The translations under genes were made by a program, and so were the position numbers. A DNA stretch of 64,000 nucleotides from CAVXXB01 sp963765585 (lineage in GTDB: Bacteria; Calditrichota; Calditrichia; JAJRVZ01): the NCBI GenBank assembly GCA_963765585.1, contig CAVXXB010000008.1, positions 248,001 to 312,000 on the forward strand, written 5' to 3'. The notes below the pieces were generated by a model. It did not search any database, was not told the DNA's origin, and saw only the letters and a list, made by a program, of their open reading frames with translations. Shown piece by piece: positions 10,497 to 20,200 of this stretch. Position 1 is the stretch's first letter; each line of letters begins with the position of its first letter.

Positions 10497-11910
10497 AAAA
10501 GAATAAATTTATACCCAACAGTGACATAAAACCGCTTAAATCTATTTCAGGCGGTGCTTCAATCCAGTAGGCATCATAATTCTCTTCTTCTTCCGTATAT
10601 GTCCATTCTGAAGATTTTGTTGAAAAGCGATAGCCAAAATTAATCTCAATATCTGATTTCTTCGACAGCATTAAACTTCCGCTGATGCCAAGTGTACCGG
10701 AAAGCACCGCTGAGTTCACTGTTCTGCCATCATCATCCTTTTTAAACGGGATGTCAAGATCAACACCTACCCGAAGCATGACTATCATAGATGTCATGGA
10801 AGCCAGTCTTTTGCCAGCAAATACACCAAAACCCAAACCATGATCTTTTTCATCGTATGAATCCGTTACATAGGAATATCTGAGACCACCGCCGAAATCA
10901 AACGAACTAAGCGGACTGTAATGAAACTGCGCACCGATATACATATATTTTTTGGGAAATGGAGGTAAAAAGTACACTTGTATGCCATACACATTTTTAT
11001 TGAATTCATAGGCATAATATCCGGGTTCAATAGCCTTCCATTGGCGTAATACAAGCGATTTATTCACAGTATCGCCCACACTACCTACACAAACAATTCC
11101 AACCGGTTCTCCGGGAACGAATACTTCGTCGTCACCCACTTTTTTTATTACATCCGGCTCGGTTATTTCGAAGAGCGTATTGCGTGAGATACCCAGATTT
11201 GAACCAAGTTTCATGCTCAGATCAGTGCCATCAACTGCAACAACCTCGGACACTAATTGATAGAGCATTCTCAACTCATTATTCACAGCACTTTTAAAAT
11301 TTTGTACTGCCTGTTCTTCTGATTCGGCTTTGTTTCCTCCGGTATGTGATACATTAACCTTAAAACGATCTAACTCTTTTTTGCTCAAAAGATCAATATT
11401 TCTGAATTGTACTTCAATGCGGGTGTAAATATTGTCAGAATAATCATCAGAATCACTACTGAATATTCCATCTACGATTTGCTCCAGAATATTACGGTCT
11501 TCTTCCTCATCGTCTTCAGCTGGCGGCACACCCACCTGAGTGAAATTTACCAGATCAATGATAAGAACCTCGTCACAATCAAGCGAGTCTCCTGCGTTGA
11601 TTATATCAGAAACCTGCAAAAATTGAGATTTCCTGCTGTCATTAATTTTTATATACTTACGTGCTTCATACCAATCAAATACCTCAAAGCGGCCGCTTTC
11701 CCAGGCGATATCTGCCACAATACCAGCAAGTGTCTGTTCCAGTGGACTCTCAAGCGGTGGAAAGTAAGTTCCCGGTAATATGAGCATCCAAAGACGTTGT
11801 TCTGTGATATTAGATTTGGCTGGTTCAGGCTGCTGAGCATTGATTTTAAGAATGAAAATAAATAATAAAAAACATATTTTTATAGAGAGGCTTGATCTTA
11901 TGGAAAACAT
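10384..11910 (-). CDS. CsgG-like N-terminal domain plus beta-barrel-like outer membrane protein
   Basis: 508 residues: a signal peptide (to about residue 25, KINAQ), a domain like the CsgG/FlgT-type periplasmic fold (about 35-270: ILPGTYFPPLESPLEQTL, FEVFDWYEARKYI, DEVLIIDLVNFTQ), then amphipathic strands typical of an outer membrane barrel (about 290-470). The last strand GFMSLLGINLFFF ends in Phe like many barrel proteins, but the frame runs on for about 37 more residues into the antisense of the neighbouring gene. One extra T in the T6 run (A6 at 10495-10500 on the plus strand) would give a stop just after FFF, so the tail is probably a frameshift product. Exact function is unknown; role in the envelope is inferred. 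Confidence 0.65.
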   Translation of the reverse strand: MFSIRSSLSIKICFLLFIFILKINAQQPEPAKSNITEQRLWMLILPGTYFPPLESPLEQTLAGIVADIAWESGRFEVFDWYEARKYIKINDSRKSQFLQVSDIINAGDSLDCDEVLIIDLVNFTQVGVPPAEDDEEEDRNILEQIVDGIFSSDSDDYSDNIYTRIEVQFRNIDLLSKKELDRFKVNVSHTGGNKAESEEQAVQNFKSAVNNELRMLYQLVSEVVAVDGTDLSMKLGSNLGISRNTLFEITEPDVIKKVGDDEVFVPGEPVGIVCVGSVGDTVNKSLVLRQWKAIEPGYYAYEFNKNVYGIQVYFLPPFPKKYMYIGAQFHYSPLSSFDFGGGLRYSYVTDSYDEKDHGLGFGVFAGKRLASMTSMIVMLRVGVDLDIPFKKDDDGRTVNSAVLSGTLGISGSLMLSKKSDIEINFGYRFSTKSSEWTYTEEEENYDAYWIEAPPEIDLSGFMSLLGINLFFFSRSQIFLWISDAAAIAHLLIETQKDLFSRVPRPGLN

Positions 11911-12286
11911 GGTTCATCTCCCTTGATTTATCTGACATGAGATGAAGACTTCAGCAATATGATAGTAAATAATACGGAATCAATAGAAAAAGTTCCATTC
12001 AACAAGCGCTACAGAAAGATATAATTGATATTACTTAAAAATGATTGTTGGTACAATAGATTAATTTTTCAGAATTTTTTTCAATTAATGCTTGCACCTC
12101 ATATTTATGTTGGTATATTTATTACAGTTTTTCTCCAATTCTTATTGATAATCGAATATCTTGACTTACGAATAATAACCAGATCAGCAGCTCGGTAAAT
12201 TACATCAGAGAGTCTTACCTTTTTTTGAAAGAATGTGTGATATTTCTTATTAAATGAAAAAGTTATCATGATAAAGGTGATTAGTC
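11911..12286. other. 376-bp AT-rich gap between divergent genes
   Basis: No gene recognised. It must hold the promoters for the CsgG-like gene (leftward) and the broken outer membrane gene (rightward). No clear operator or hairpin is visible. Confidence 0.5.
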
Positions 12287-12901
12287 ATGAGATCATTCTT
12301 TTATAATTTTTATTTCACCGATCCTCATTTGTTCATATGCAGTCACAGCAGTGCCCAGATCAATCTCGGGATTTACTCGGGATATGGCCGATCAGAATTT
12401 GAAGTGCAAAGCAGCCCTGTCTGCAGTTCCTCTTGGATTTACTGCAGCTTATTGCATTTTTCCAAAACTTGAAGCAGGCATCGAATACTGCACACTCATA
12501 AAACCATTTGAGGACAAGGGCGATAACCTAAAGTTTCGATTACTATGGCACACCAATCGAAATCGAAGGACCAACATATCAAATAACTCAAAACAATATT
12601 GGAATTTTTGCCCGATACTATGTCAAATTGGATGATTTTTGTCCTTATATAAAAGCAGGTATCGCCTATTATACGGGTAAAAAGGAATATCCTGATGCAC
12701 AGATCGGGAAGTGAGCCCATAACCGAATTTAAAGGTGTAATTGGCTATTATCCGTCCATGGGTGTCAAAACTTCTTTCGGATTATATCTGGAGTTCATGT
12801 ATCATGTCCTATACCGTCAGTTGGACGATGAAGATGCGGATGTGTATAAATACAATAATTATATGATAGTTCTGGGGTATAGGTATACTATAAAACTGTG
12901 A
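12287..12901 (+). pseudogene. Broken small outer membrane beta-barrel protein
   Basis: Three frames together spell one OmpA/opacity-like barrel: INLGIYSGYGRSEFEVQ (12287-12472), then FPKLEAGIEYCTL (12351-12635 frame), a stretch encoding ARYYVKLDDFCPYIKAGIAY in yet another frame (about 12610-12680), and EFKGVIGYYPSMGVKTSFGLYLEF ending LGYRYTIKL (12695-12901). At least three frame changes separate them, so the gene is not functional as read. The family is a guess from alternating hydrophobic strands and the aromatic-rich last strand. Confidence 0.7.
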
Positions 12902-13257
12902 CTGGGTACTCGGCTCTCGGCGCTCGGTACTCGTTTCGCGCTGAGGAGATCTACTAAAGCATTTAAAATTATTCTCTGCGGCTCTGCGCCTCTGCGAGAG
13001 ATGATTTTAATACAGTTATGATACTTATTAGGGATATGGCCAGTTTGTAGCGTGCACTTGCTGGCTCCCAAGTTGAACTTGAGAACAAGAGAAGGAAGCA
13101 TCAAGTATCCAGCATCCAGTATCTCGTATTTATCCTGTAATCCTGTCTAAAATAAATGTATCTGATTTCTGCGAACCTGCAATAATATAATTATGAATCC
13201 GAATGAATTATTATTACTTTCTCAGGATTCAGGAACAATTGGCCGAAAATATACGTT
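12902..13257. other. 356-bp gap packed with dispersed repeats
   Basis: Holds in order: GGGTACTCGGCTCTCGGCGC (12903-12933); a CTCTGCGGCTCTGCGCCTCT repeat (about 12973-12999); the CCCAAGTTGAACTTGAGAACAAGA repeat (13067-13090); a run of CATCMAGTATC words (13097-13126); and TATCCTGTAATCCTGTCTAA (13131-13150). No gene is supported here. Confidence 0.65.
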
Positions 13258-13644
13258 ATGAAATTTATGTTTAAAAAAATCGCACATACAGGTCTAATTC
13301 TTATTCTGGCATTTGCCGGAATGGGATTTTCAGTTTCGCAGCATTATTGCGGTGATCGGTTGGTATCGGTTTCGGTTAATGGATCGGCCGAACCCTGCTG
13401 CGGGCCGGAAGGGAAGTGCTGTCAAAATAAAATCATTCATCTGCAATTGGATGATGATTATGTCGTCCAGGCATCGCTTATCTCTGAATCTGGTAGTGGA
13501 CAAAATATATTTAATTATCCCGTTTCTACTATTTCACCACCTGAATCAATATTAAAAATAAACCGCACTTATAAGTTCTGCGACTCCTCCCCACCAAAGG
13601 ATTTACCCACACAACTCGCTTCTTTGCAAACATATTTGCTATAA
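13258..13644 (+). CDS. HYC_CC_PP family protein, metal-efflux-associated
   Basis: 128 residues with a signal peptide or membrane anchor (IAHTGLILILAFAGMGFSVS) and the defining motifs HYCGDRL, PCCGPEGKCCQNK and SSPPKDLP. Proteins with this pattern in Bacteroidota usually sit next to CzcA/CusA efflux operons, and this one lies just ahead of a TolC-CusB-CusA set on the same strand. The Cys pairs suggest metal binding in the periplasm, but the function is not known to me. Family assignment is firm on motifs; a role in metal handling is inference from context. Confidence 0.8.
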   Translation: MKFMFKKIAHTGLILILAFAGMGFSVSQHYCGDRLVSVSVNGSAEPCCGPEGKCCQNKIIHLQLDDDYVVQASLISESGSGQNIFNYPVSTISPPESILKINRTYKFCDSSPPKDLPTQLASLQTYLL

Positions 13645-13848
13645 TATTTATCCCACTTTATCCCATTATTTGGGAAAAGTACGTCTGATCATGATTTTTT
13701 GTCTAGACAGAATTACAGGATCTTCATTGTTTGCAAGTTGAACTTTAGAACAAAGATAGAAGCCATAATATTTATAACCCGTTATCCTGTCTAATAAATA
13801 TCTATCATAGTAGCAACTTATACAATTTATTGTTATCCGGAGGTTTTA
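13645..13848. repeat. Intergenic repeats before the efflux operon
   Basis: Includes GTCTAGACAGAATTACAGGATC (13701-13721 area), a GCAAGTTGAACTTTAGAACAAA repeat (13732-13758) and TTATCCTGTCTAATAAAT (13785-13800), members of families also found at 5149, 13067, 13131, 42183 and 55140. The ribosome site CCGGAGG of the next gene is at the end. Confidence 0.55.
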
Positions 13849-15168
13849 ATGGATCCAGCACAGATATCAAGCAGATTTTTCAAATGGATGTATTTGAACA
13901 AGTACATTTTTTTAATTATCGCTTTATTTAGCACGAATGGAATATCTCAACCATCGAAGGAGATATTGGATTTAGATCAGATAATTAAAGTTGCACTTGA
14001 AAATAATGAACAATTACAGGCATACTATTATTCTACAAATGCCGATTCCGTAAAAATTTCATACTCTGGTGCCTTACCCGATCCGGTGTTATCGTTAAAC
14101 CTGCTTAATGTACCGACAAACTCTTTTGCATTTGATCAGGATCCGATGACTGGTAAGCAAATATCGCTTCGGCAGGTTTTTCCATTTCCGGGAAAATTAA
14201 GTTTAAATGAACAAATATCCTCTGAGAGTTTCGCAATTTCAAGGGCAAATTATTCTGAATACCGGAATCAGATAATTAAAGAAATAAAAACGATTTACTA
14301 CGACATGTTTTATATAGATAAAGCGCTGGAAATAAATACCCGGAATCAAATGCTTCTTGGTGAATTTGCTCATATTGCACAGACAAAATATGCAGTGGGA
14401 AATGGATTACAGCACGATGTGTTAAATGCCCAGGTTGAATATTCAAGAATGAAGGATGTGTTAGCAAAACTTGAACAAAGGAGGCGGGAGAAGCAATTTG
14501 AATTAAATTCAATACTTAATTCACCACTTGTCTCAGATATTAGTGAGATCAGTTTACCTGAGTTTCAAGAGATGAACATTTCTGCTGATACGCTAAAAGC
14601 CCTTGCCGAAACATACAGACCACTGCTCATGGCATGGACTGCAATAAAAAAACAAAGTGTATTGAAGACAGATCTGGCGAAAAAAGACTACTGGCCTGAC
14701 TTTGGCGTTTTTATAGCATACACACAACGCGATATGTTGCAAAACGGTCTGCCTGGCGATGATTTGTTATCTGGAGGTATCAGTTTCAATATTCCTGTTT
14801 ATTCCGGATCAAAACAATCTAAAAAAGTAGAAGAATCACAGTATCTGAAAAAAATGTCGGAAAACCGGCATCAACAGATCCGGAATCTGGTCCATCTTGA
14901 ACTAGAGAATTCTCTAAGCAATTCTGAAAATAATGTTGAACTAATCAATTTGTACAAGACAGAAATCCTGCCTCAGGCTGCGCAATCGGTAGAATCGGCA
15001 TTGGTTGGATATAAAACAGACCAGGCAGAATTTTTAACTTTGATGAGCAGCCAGATTTCCCTGGTAAATTATGAATTAGATTATTATAGAGCACTCTGTG
15101 ATTACCATAAAGATATCGCAAATCTCGAGTTTCTAACAGGGAAAAATTTAATTAAACAATCTGAGTAA
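13849..15168 (+). CDS. TolC-family outer membrane factor (CusC-like)
   Basis: 439 residues with a signal peptide (FLIIALFSTNGISQ) and the OEP pattern: LDLDQIIKVALENNEQLQAY at the N-terminus, two repeats of long helices (KIKTIYYDMFYIDKALEIN, QTKYAVGNGLQHDVLNAQVE; later SALVGYKTDQAEFLTLM) and the segment SGALPDPVLSLNLLNVP typical of metal-efflux TolC homologues. It forms the outer membrane channel for the RND pump encoded downstream. Good ribosome site (CCGGAGG). First gene of the efflux operon. Confidence 0.88.
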   Translation: MDPAQISSRFFKWMYLNKYIFLIIALFSTNGISQPSKEILDLDQIIKVALENNEQLQAYYYSTNADSVKISYSGALPDPVLSLNLLNVPTNSFAFDQDPMTGKQISLRQVFPFPGKLSLNEQISSESFAISRANYSEYRNQIIKEIKTIYYDMFYIDKALEINTRNQMLLGEFAHIAQTKYAVGNGLQHDVLNAQVEYSRMKDVLAKLEQRRREKQFELNSILNSPLVSDISEISLPEFQEMNISADTLKALAETYRPLLMAWTAIKKQSVLKTDLAKKDYWPDFGVFIAYTQRDMLQNGLPGDDLLSGGISFNIPVYSGSKQSKKVEESQYLKKMSENRHQQIRNLVHLELENSLSNSENNVELINLYKTEILPQAAQSVESALVGYKTDQAEFLTLMSSQISLVNYELDYYRALCDYHKDIANLEFLTGKNLIKQSE

Positions 15169-15244
15169 TTAACATTAAGACTCTAAGCCATTGATTTTAT
15201 AATAGTTATCTGTGTATTAGTGGTTAAGAATAAGGAATTTAAAC

Positions 15245-17044
15245 ATGATAAACAAAATCATTCCAAAAGATAGATTCAGCAGAATGTTGTGGGTGTCAAT
15301 GATCCTGCTGGCATTTTTTCTTGGTTGGCTTATTAGCAATCCGGATTCCGCTGATACAAATGATCACTCCGGACAAAACCATGCGCAGGAAACTACCTGG
15401 ACATGTTCCATGCATCCACAAATTCAGCAGCAACAACCGGGAGATTGCCCAATCTGTGGCATGGATTTAATACCTGTTGCAAGTCAAAAAGTGATACAAT
15501 CAACAGAATATGACCTGGTATTATCCGAGTATGCACAAAAACTGGCGAATATTCAGGTTTCCCCGGTTGAGCGAAAATTTGTTGCCACAAACCTGCGTAT
15601 GGTTGGGAAAATTGAATATGATGAAACACGATTAAAGTATATCACAGCCCGCGTTCCCGGACGCATTGAGCGGATGTATGTGGATTATACCGGAATCAGT
15701 GTACGTGAAGGTGATCATTTGATCGAAATGTATAGTCCGGAATTAATATCAACCCAGCAGGAACTGATTCAGACAAAAAAAGCAGTAGAGGAGAGCGATT
15801 CAGAACTAATGAAGCAAAATTTGAGTTCTATTCGGGAACGTTTGCGATTGTGGGGTTTGACCGCCAAACAAATAGAATATTTAGAAAAATCCGAAAATAT
15901 CACGGATCAAATTACCATTTATTCCCCGGTTGGTGGCATAGTAATTCAACGGGATGGTCTGGAAGGAATGTATGTGGATGTGGGCACAGCTATCTACACC
16001 ATTGCTGATCTTTCGCATGTCTGGCTGGAAATGGATGCCTATGAATCGGATTTACAGTTTATTGGATACGGACAGGAAGTTGAGTTTAATACCGAAGCAT
16101 TTCCGGGTGAGATATTTAAAGGTAAGATTGCATTTATAGATCCAATTCTGGATGAAAAAACACGGACAGTTAAAGTGCGGGTCAATGTCGATAACCACGA
16201 AGGTAAGTTAAAGCCCGGTATGTTTACCCGTGCAATTGTAAAATCAAAAATTGGCGCACGAGGTAACTTGCTAAATCCCGATCTGGTCGGAAAATGGATC
16301 AGTCCCATGCACCCGGAAATTGTGAAGGATGGACCGGGAAATTGTGATGTATGCGGTATGGCTTTGGTACGTGCAGAAGAATTGGGCTATGTAAATGAAA
16401 AAAACAAGGTCCAGGAAGCCGCGCTTGTTATTCCGGCCAGTGCTGCGTTAATCACGGGAAAAAGAGCCGTGGTATACGTTCAGGTTCCGGGAAAAGAGGG
16501 TGTGTATCAAGGCCGGGAGGTGGTATTAGGTCCGCGGGCAGGTGATTACTATCTCGTTGTAAAGGGACTAAAAGAGGGCGAACTGGTTGTAACAAATGGA
16601 AATTTTAAGATTGATAGTGCTATTCAGATAATGGCCAAGCCAAGTATGATGAATCCGGAAGGCGCTAAACTTACTTCAGGTCATTCTTCGCACCAGGATA
16701 AAACTGGGAGTATCTCCACTCAAAACATGTCCGACAATCATGAAATAATAAAAGCACCGGCCAAATTTATTAGTCAAATGGATAAGTTATATGGTGCTTA
16801 TTTTGTACTTCAATCTGATTTGAGTCATGATAAACTGGCTCAGGCAATCAGAACTGCAGAAATCCTGTTACAAGATTTAAAAGAGGTAAACGAGGATCTT
16901 TTAAGCCGGAGTGACAGAATACTCTGGAACAAGCAACTCGATGTAATCAAAAAAAGTACTATTGAAATTAAAAATGCGCAATCACTTGAAGTTTCCCGGG
17001 TCGCCTTTGACAAATTAAGCAGAGCATTAATAACAGTCAGCTAA
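15245..17044 (+). CDS. cusB: CusB-like RND periplasmic adaptor with two heavy-metal-binding domains
   Basis: 599 residues in this frame. Order: N-terminal membrane anchor (about 14-32), a heavy-metal-binding domain TWTCSMHPQIQQQQPGDCPI followed by CGMDL (about 52-78), the HlyD-type barrel-sandwich and hairpin (VPGRIERMYVDYTG, LIEMYSPELISTQQEL), beta-barrel region, a second metal-binding domain (ISPMHPEIVKDGPGNCDVCG, about 357-376) placed inside the membrane-proximal part, and the first half of a DUF3347 domain (from about 510). The adaptor joins pump and channel and can hand Cu(I)/Ag(I) or similar to the pump. The frame stops at 17044 in the middle of DUF3347; the rest of the domain continues in another frame to 17243, so the gene carries one frameshift. 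Confidence 0.9.
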   Translation: MINKIIPKDRFSRMLWVSMILLAFFLGWLISNPDSADTNDHSGQNHAQETTWTCSMHPQIQQQQPGDCPICGMDLIPVASQKVIQSTEYDLVLSEYAQKLANIQVSPVERKFVATNLRMVGKIEYDETRLKYITARVPGRIERMYVDYTGISVREGDHLIEMYSPELISTQQELIQTKKAVEESDSELMKQNLSSIRERLRLWGLTAKQIEYLEKSENITDQITIYSPVGGIVIQRDGLEGMYVDVGTAIYTIADLSHVWLEMDAYESDLQFIGYGQEVEFNTEAFPGEIFKGKIAFIDPILDEKTRTVKVRVNVDNHEGKLKPGMFTRAIVKSKIGARGNLLNPDLVGKWISPMHPEIVKDGPGNCDVCGMALVRAEELGYVNEKNKVQEAALVIPASAALITGKRAVVYVQVPGKEGVYQGREVVLGPRAGDYYLVVKGLKEGELVVTNGNFKIDSAIQIMAKPSMMNPEGAKLTSGHSSHQDKTGSISTQNMSDNHEIIKAPAKFISQMDKLYGAYFVLQSDLSHDKLAQAIRTAEILLQDLKEVNEDLLSRSDRILWNKQLDVIKKSTIEIKNAQSLEVSRVAFDKLSRALITVS

Positions 17045-17243
17045 ATCATTTGGGACCAGTAATAACGAGCCGGTATTTCTTTACCATTGTCCAATGGCCT
17101 TTGACTATCGCGGCGCCGATTGGCTTCAGAATAAAGAAGGGACTGAAAATCCATATTTTGGCAGTAAAATGTTTAAATGCGGGACGCAGGAGGCTGTAAT
17201 CTCAACTGGAAGTAAAAATTCCGGAGGACATTCACATGACTAG
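17042..17243 (+). pseudogene. Frameshifted C-terminal end of cusB (DUF3347 tail)
   Basis: In the frame ending at the TAG at 17241-17243 the sequence reads SFGPSNNEPVFLYHCPMAFD, then RGADWLQNKEGTENPYFGSK and MFKCG, the highly typical end of a DUF3347 domain with its HCPM and KCG metal-site motifs, followed by a His/Gly-rich tail. Skipping one base at the TAA at 17042-17044 (AGC-T-AAA-TCA) rejoins it to the upstream gene. In the repaired gene the stop overlaps the cusA start (ATGACTAG), a classic coupled junction, which supports the repair. Confidence 0.85.
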
Positions 17244-20200
17244 TCCTGATATTAAAACGACGATATTGGATAAGATTATACGTTTTTGTCTGGAAAATAA
17301 ACTGATTGTTATTTTGATCCTGGTAATGATTGTCTCCTGGGGAATTCTTGTGGCACCCTTTGACTGGGAATTACCGGTATTGCCCAGAGATCCTGTTCCT
17401 GTAGATGCCATACCTGATATTGGTGAAAATCAACAAATAGTTTTTACAGAATGGAAAGGCCGTTCCCCGCAGGATATAGAAGATCAGATATCCTATCCCT
17501 TAACAGTATCTCTCCTTGGAATTCCTGGCGTAAAAACGGTTCGTAGTTTTTCAATGTTTGGCTTCTCTTCCATCTATGTCATCTTTGAAGAAGATATTGA
17601 ATTTTACTGGTCGAGATCACGGGTACTGGAAAAACTAAACAGTCTTCCTGCAAATCTATTGCCTGCAGATGTTAGACCAGGTCTTGGTCCGGATGCAACT
17701 GCTTTGGGTCAGGTTTTCTGGTATACGCTTGAAGGCCATGACCCCGCGGGAAATCCGACTGGCGGATGGGATCTCCATGAATTACGGTCGATTCAGGATT
17801 GGTATGTCCGGTATGGTTTAATGGCAGCAAAAGGGGTAAGTGAAGTTGCATCAGTGGGCGGTTTTGTTCAGGAATATCAAATTGATGTGGATCCGGATGC
17901 CATGAGAGCACAAAATGTTCGGCTGGAAGACGTGGTTTCTGCAATACGAATGTCGAACGTGGATGTTGGAGCCAGAAGCATTGACATCAATAAGGTTGAA
18001 TATGTTATCCGGGGCTTAGGGTTTGTCAAAACTGTAGCTGATCTGGAACATGCAGTAATAAAAATGGAAGACAATGTGCCGATCTATGTCAAGAATGTGG
18101 CCAATGTGACACTTGGTCCGGCCCTGCGTCGTGGTGCGCTGGATAAAGAGGGCGCTGAAGTAGTTGGCGGCGTTGTCGTTGTGCGCTATGGCGAGAATCC
18201 ATTGCAGGTCATCAAAAATGTAAAACGTAAAATCGATGAATTGACACCTGGATTGCCAAAGAAAACATTAGCCGATGGTACGGTCAGTCAGGTAAAAATT
18301 GTACCGTTTTATGATCGTTCCGGTTTAATATATGAAACACTTGGCACCCTGAATGATGCCTTAACCGAAGAAATACTCGTCACAATCATCATTGTACTAC
18401 TGATGGTCATGCATCTTAGAAGTTCGGTACTGATTTCAGGATTATTACCGGTTTCGGTTCTAATGGTTTTTATCGCTATGAAATATTTTGGTGTTGATGC
18501 CAATATTGTGGCCTTGTCCGGTATCGCCATTGCTATTGGTACAATGGTGGATCTGGGCGTCATTATAAATGAGAATATTCTGAAGCACCTGGATGAGGCT
18601 GATTCAGGTGAGAATAAACTCGAAGTGATTTTCAGAGCTACCAGTGAGGTAGGGAGTGCCGTCATTACCGCTGTCGTCACTACAATTATTAGTTTCCTTC
18701 CTGTATTTACCTTACAGGCAGCAGAAGGGAAATTGTTTGTGCCCCTGGCATTTACAAAAACGTTTGCTTTATTAGCATCGGTCATAGTTGCTCTCACCAT
18801 CATTCCGACTTTCGCACAACTGGTATTCACAACAAAAATTGACAATAAAAAGCTGAAACGTATACTCCACATTGCTCTATTAGTCCTGGGTTTTGTGGCC
18901 ATCTGGTATGTAAAATGGTGGATAGGACTTAGTCTGATTCTCGTCACTTTATTTCACCTTTTTCAGCAGCGTCTGCCCGTTATGCAGAAATTCTCACTTC
19001 CAAAAGTAAACATTATACTGGCCACGACGGTTGTCGTTTTATTGCTTACAGACCATTGGTTGCCACTTGGACCGGATAAAGGATTTAGCGGTAATCTGTT
19101 CTTTGTTGTGACAATAATAGCCCTGTTTTTGTCGGCATTCTGGTCATTTTTTAAACATTATCGTCAAATACTTAGCTGGGCATTGATCAACAAAAAAACA
19201 TTTTTATCAATCCCGGTTACTATTCTATTGTTAGGTAGTTTTATCTGGCTCGGCTTTGACTCATTCTTTGGCTGGTTTCCCGGCTGGCTAAAGACAAGCA
19301 GGCCGGTAAGTGCTGTTGCTCATACATTTCCCGGAATGGGAAAAGAATTCATGCCTTCATTAGATGAAGGATCGTTTCTCTATATGCCAACAACTATGCC
19401 CCATGCGTCGATTGGCGAAGTTCTGGATGTATTGCAGTACCAGGATAAGGCTATCAGCAGTATTCATGAAGTTGAAACGGTGGTTGGCAAACTTGGCCGT
19501 GCTGAAACGCCGCTGGATCCGGCACCGTTATCAATGATAGAGACGATCATCAACTACCATCCCGAATATATCCAGGATAAAAATGGTACTTACTTAACTT
19601 TTAAGTTCGAGCCGGACTCTATTGATTATTTTCGCGACAGGAAAGGGAAAATGTTAAAGGCAGCGGATGGCGAGCCCTATCTTGTTCGGGGTGCCTTTAT
19701 CAGGGACGAGAATTATAAATTGATAGAAGATAATAACGGCATGCCATTTCGGCTTTGGCGTCCGGCACTTGATCCTGATTTAAACGAGTACCGAAGCGCC
19801 TGGGCTGGAATAAGTTCGCCCAATGATATCTGGGATGAAATAATAGCTGCGGCTGAAATACCGGGAACAACTTCTGCGCCAAAATTACAGCCAATAGCAA
19901 CACGGATTGTTATGTTGCAAAGTGGTATGCGTGCCCCAATGGGCATTAAAGTAAAAGGACCGGATCTGGCAAGTATCGAAAAAACGGGTTTACAACTGGA
20001 ACGTTTGTTGCGGGAGGTTCCTTCTGTTTCTCCTGCCACTGTTTTTGCCGATCGCATTGTCGGTAAACCATACCTGGAGATTGAAATAGATCGTCTTGCT
20101 ATTGCGAGATACGGTATAAAATTACAAATGGTTCAGGAAGTGATCGAAACAGCAATCGGTGGAAAACAAATCACTATGACAGTAGAAGGGCGGGAACGCT

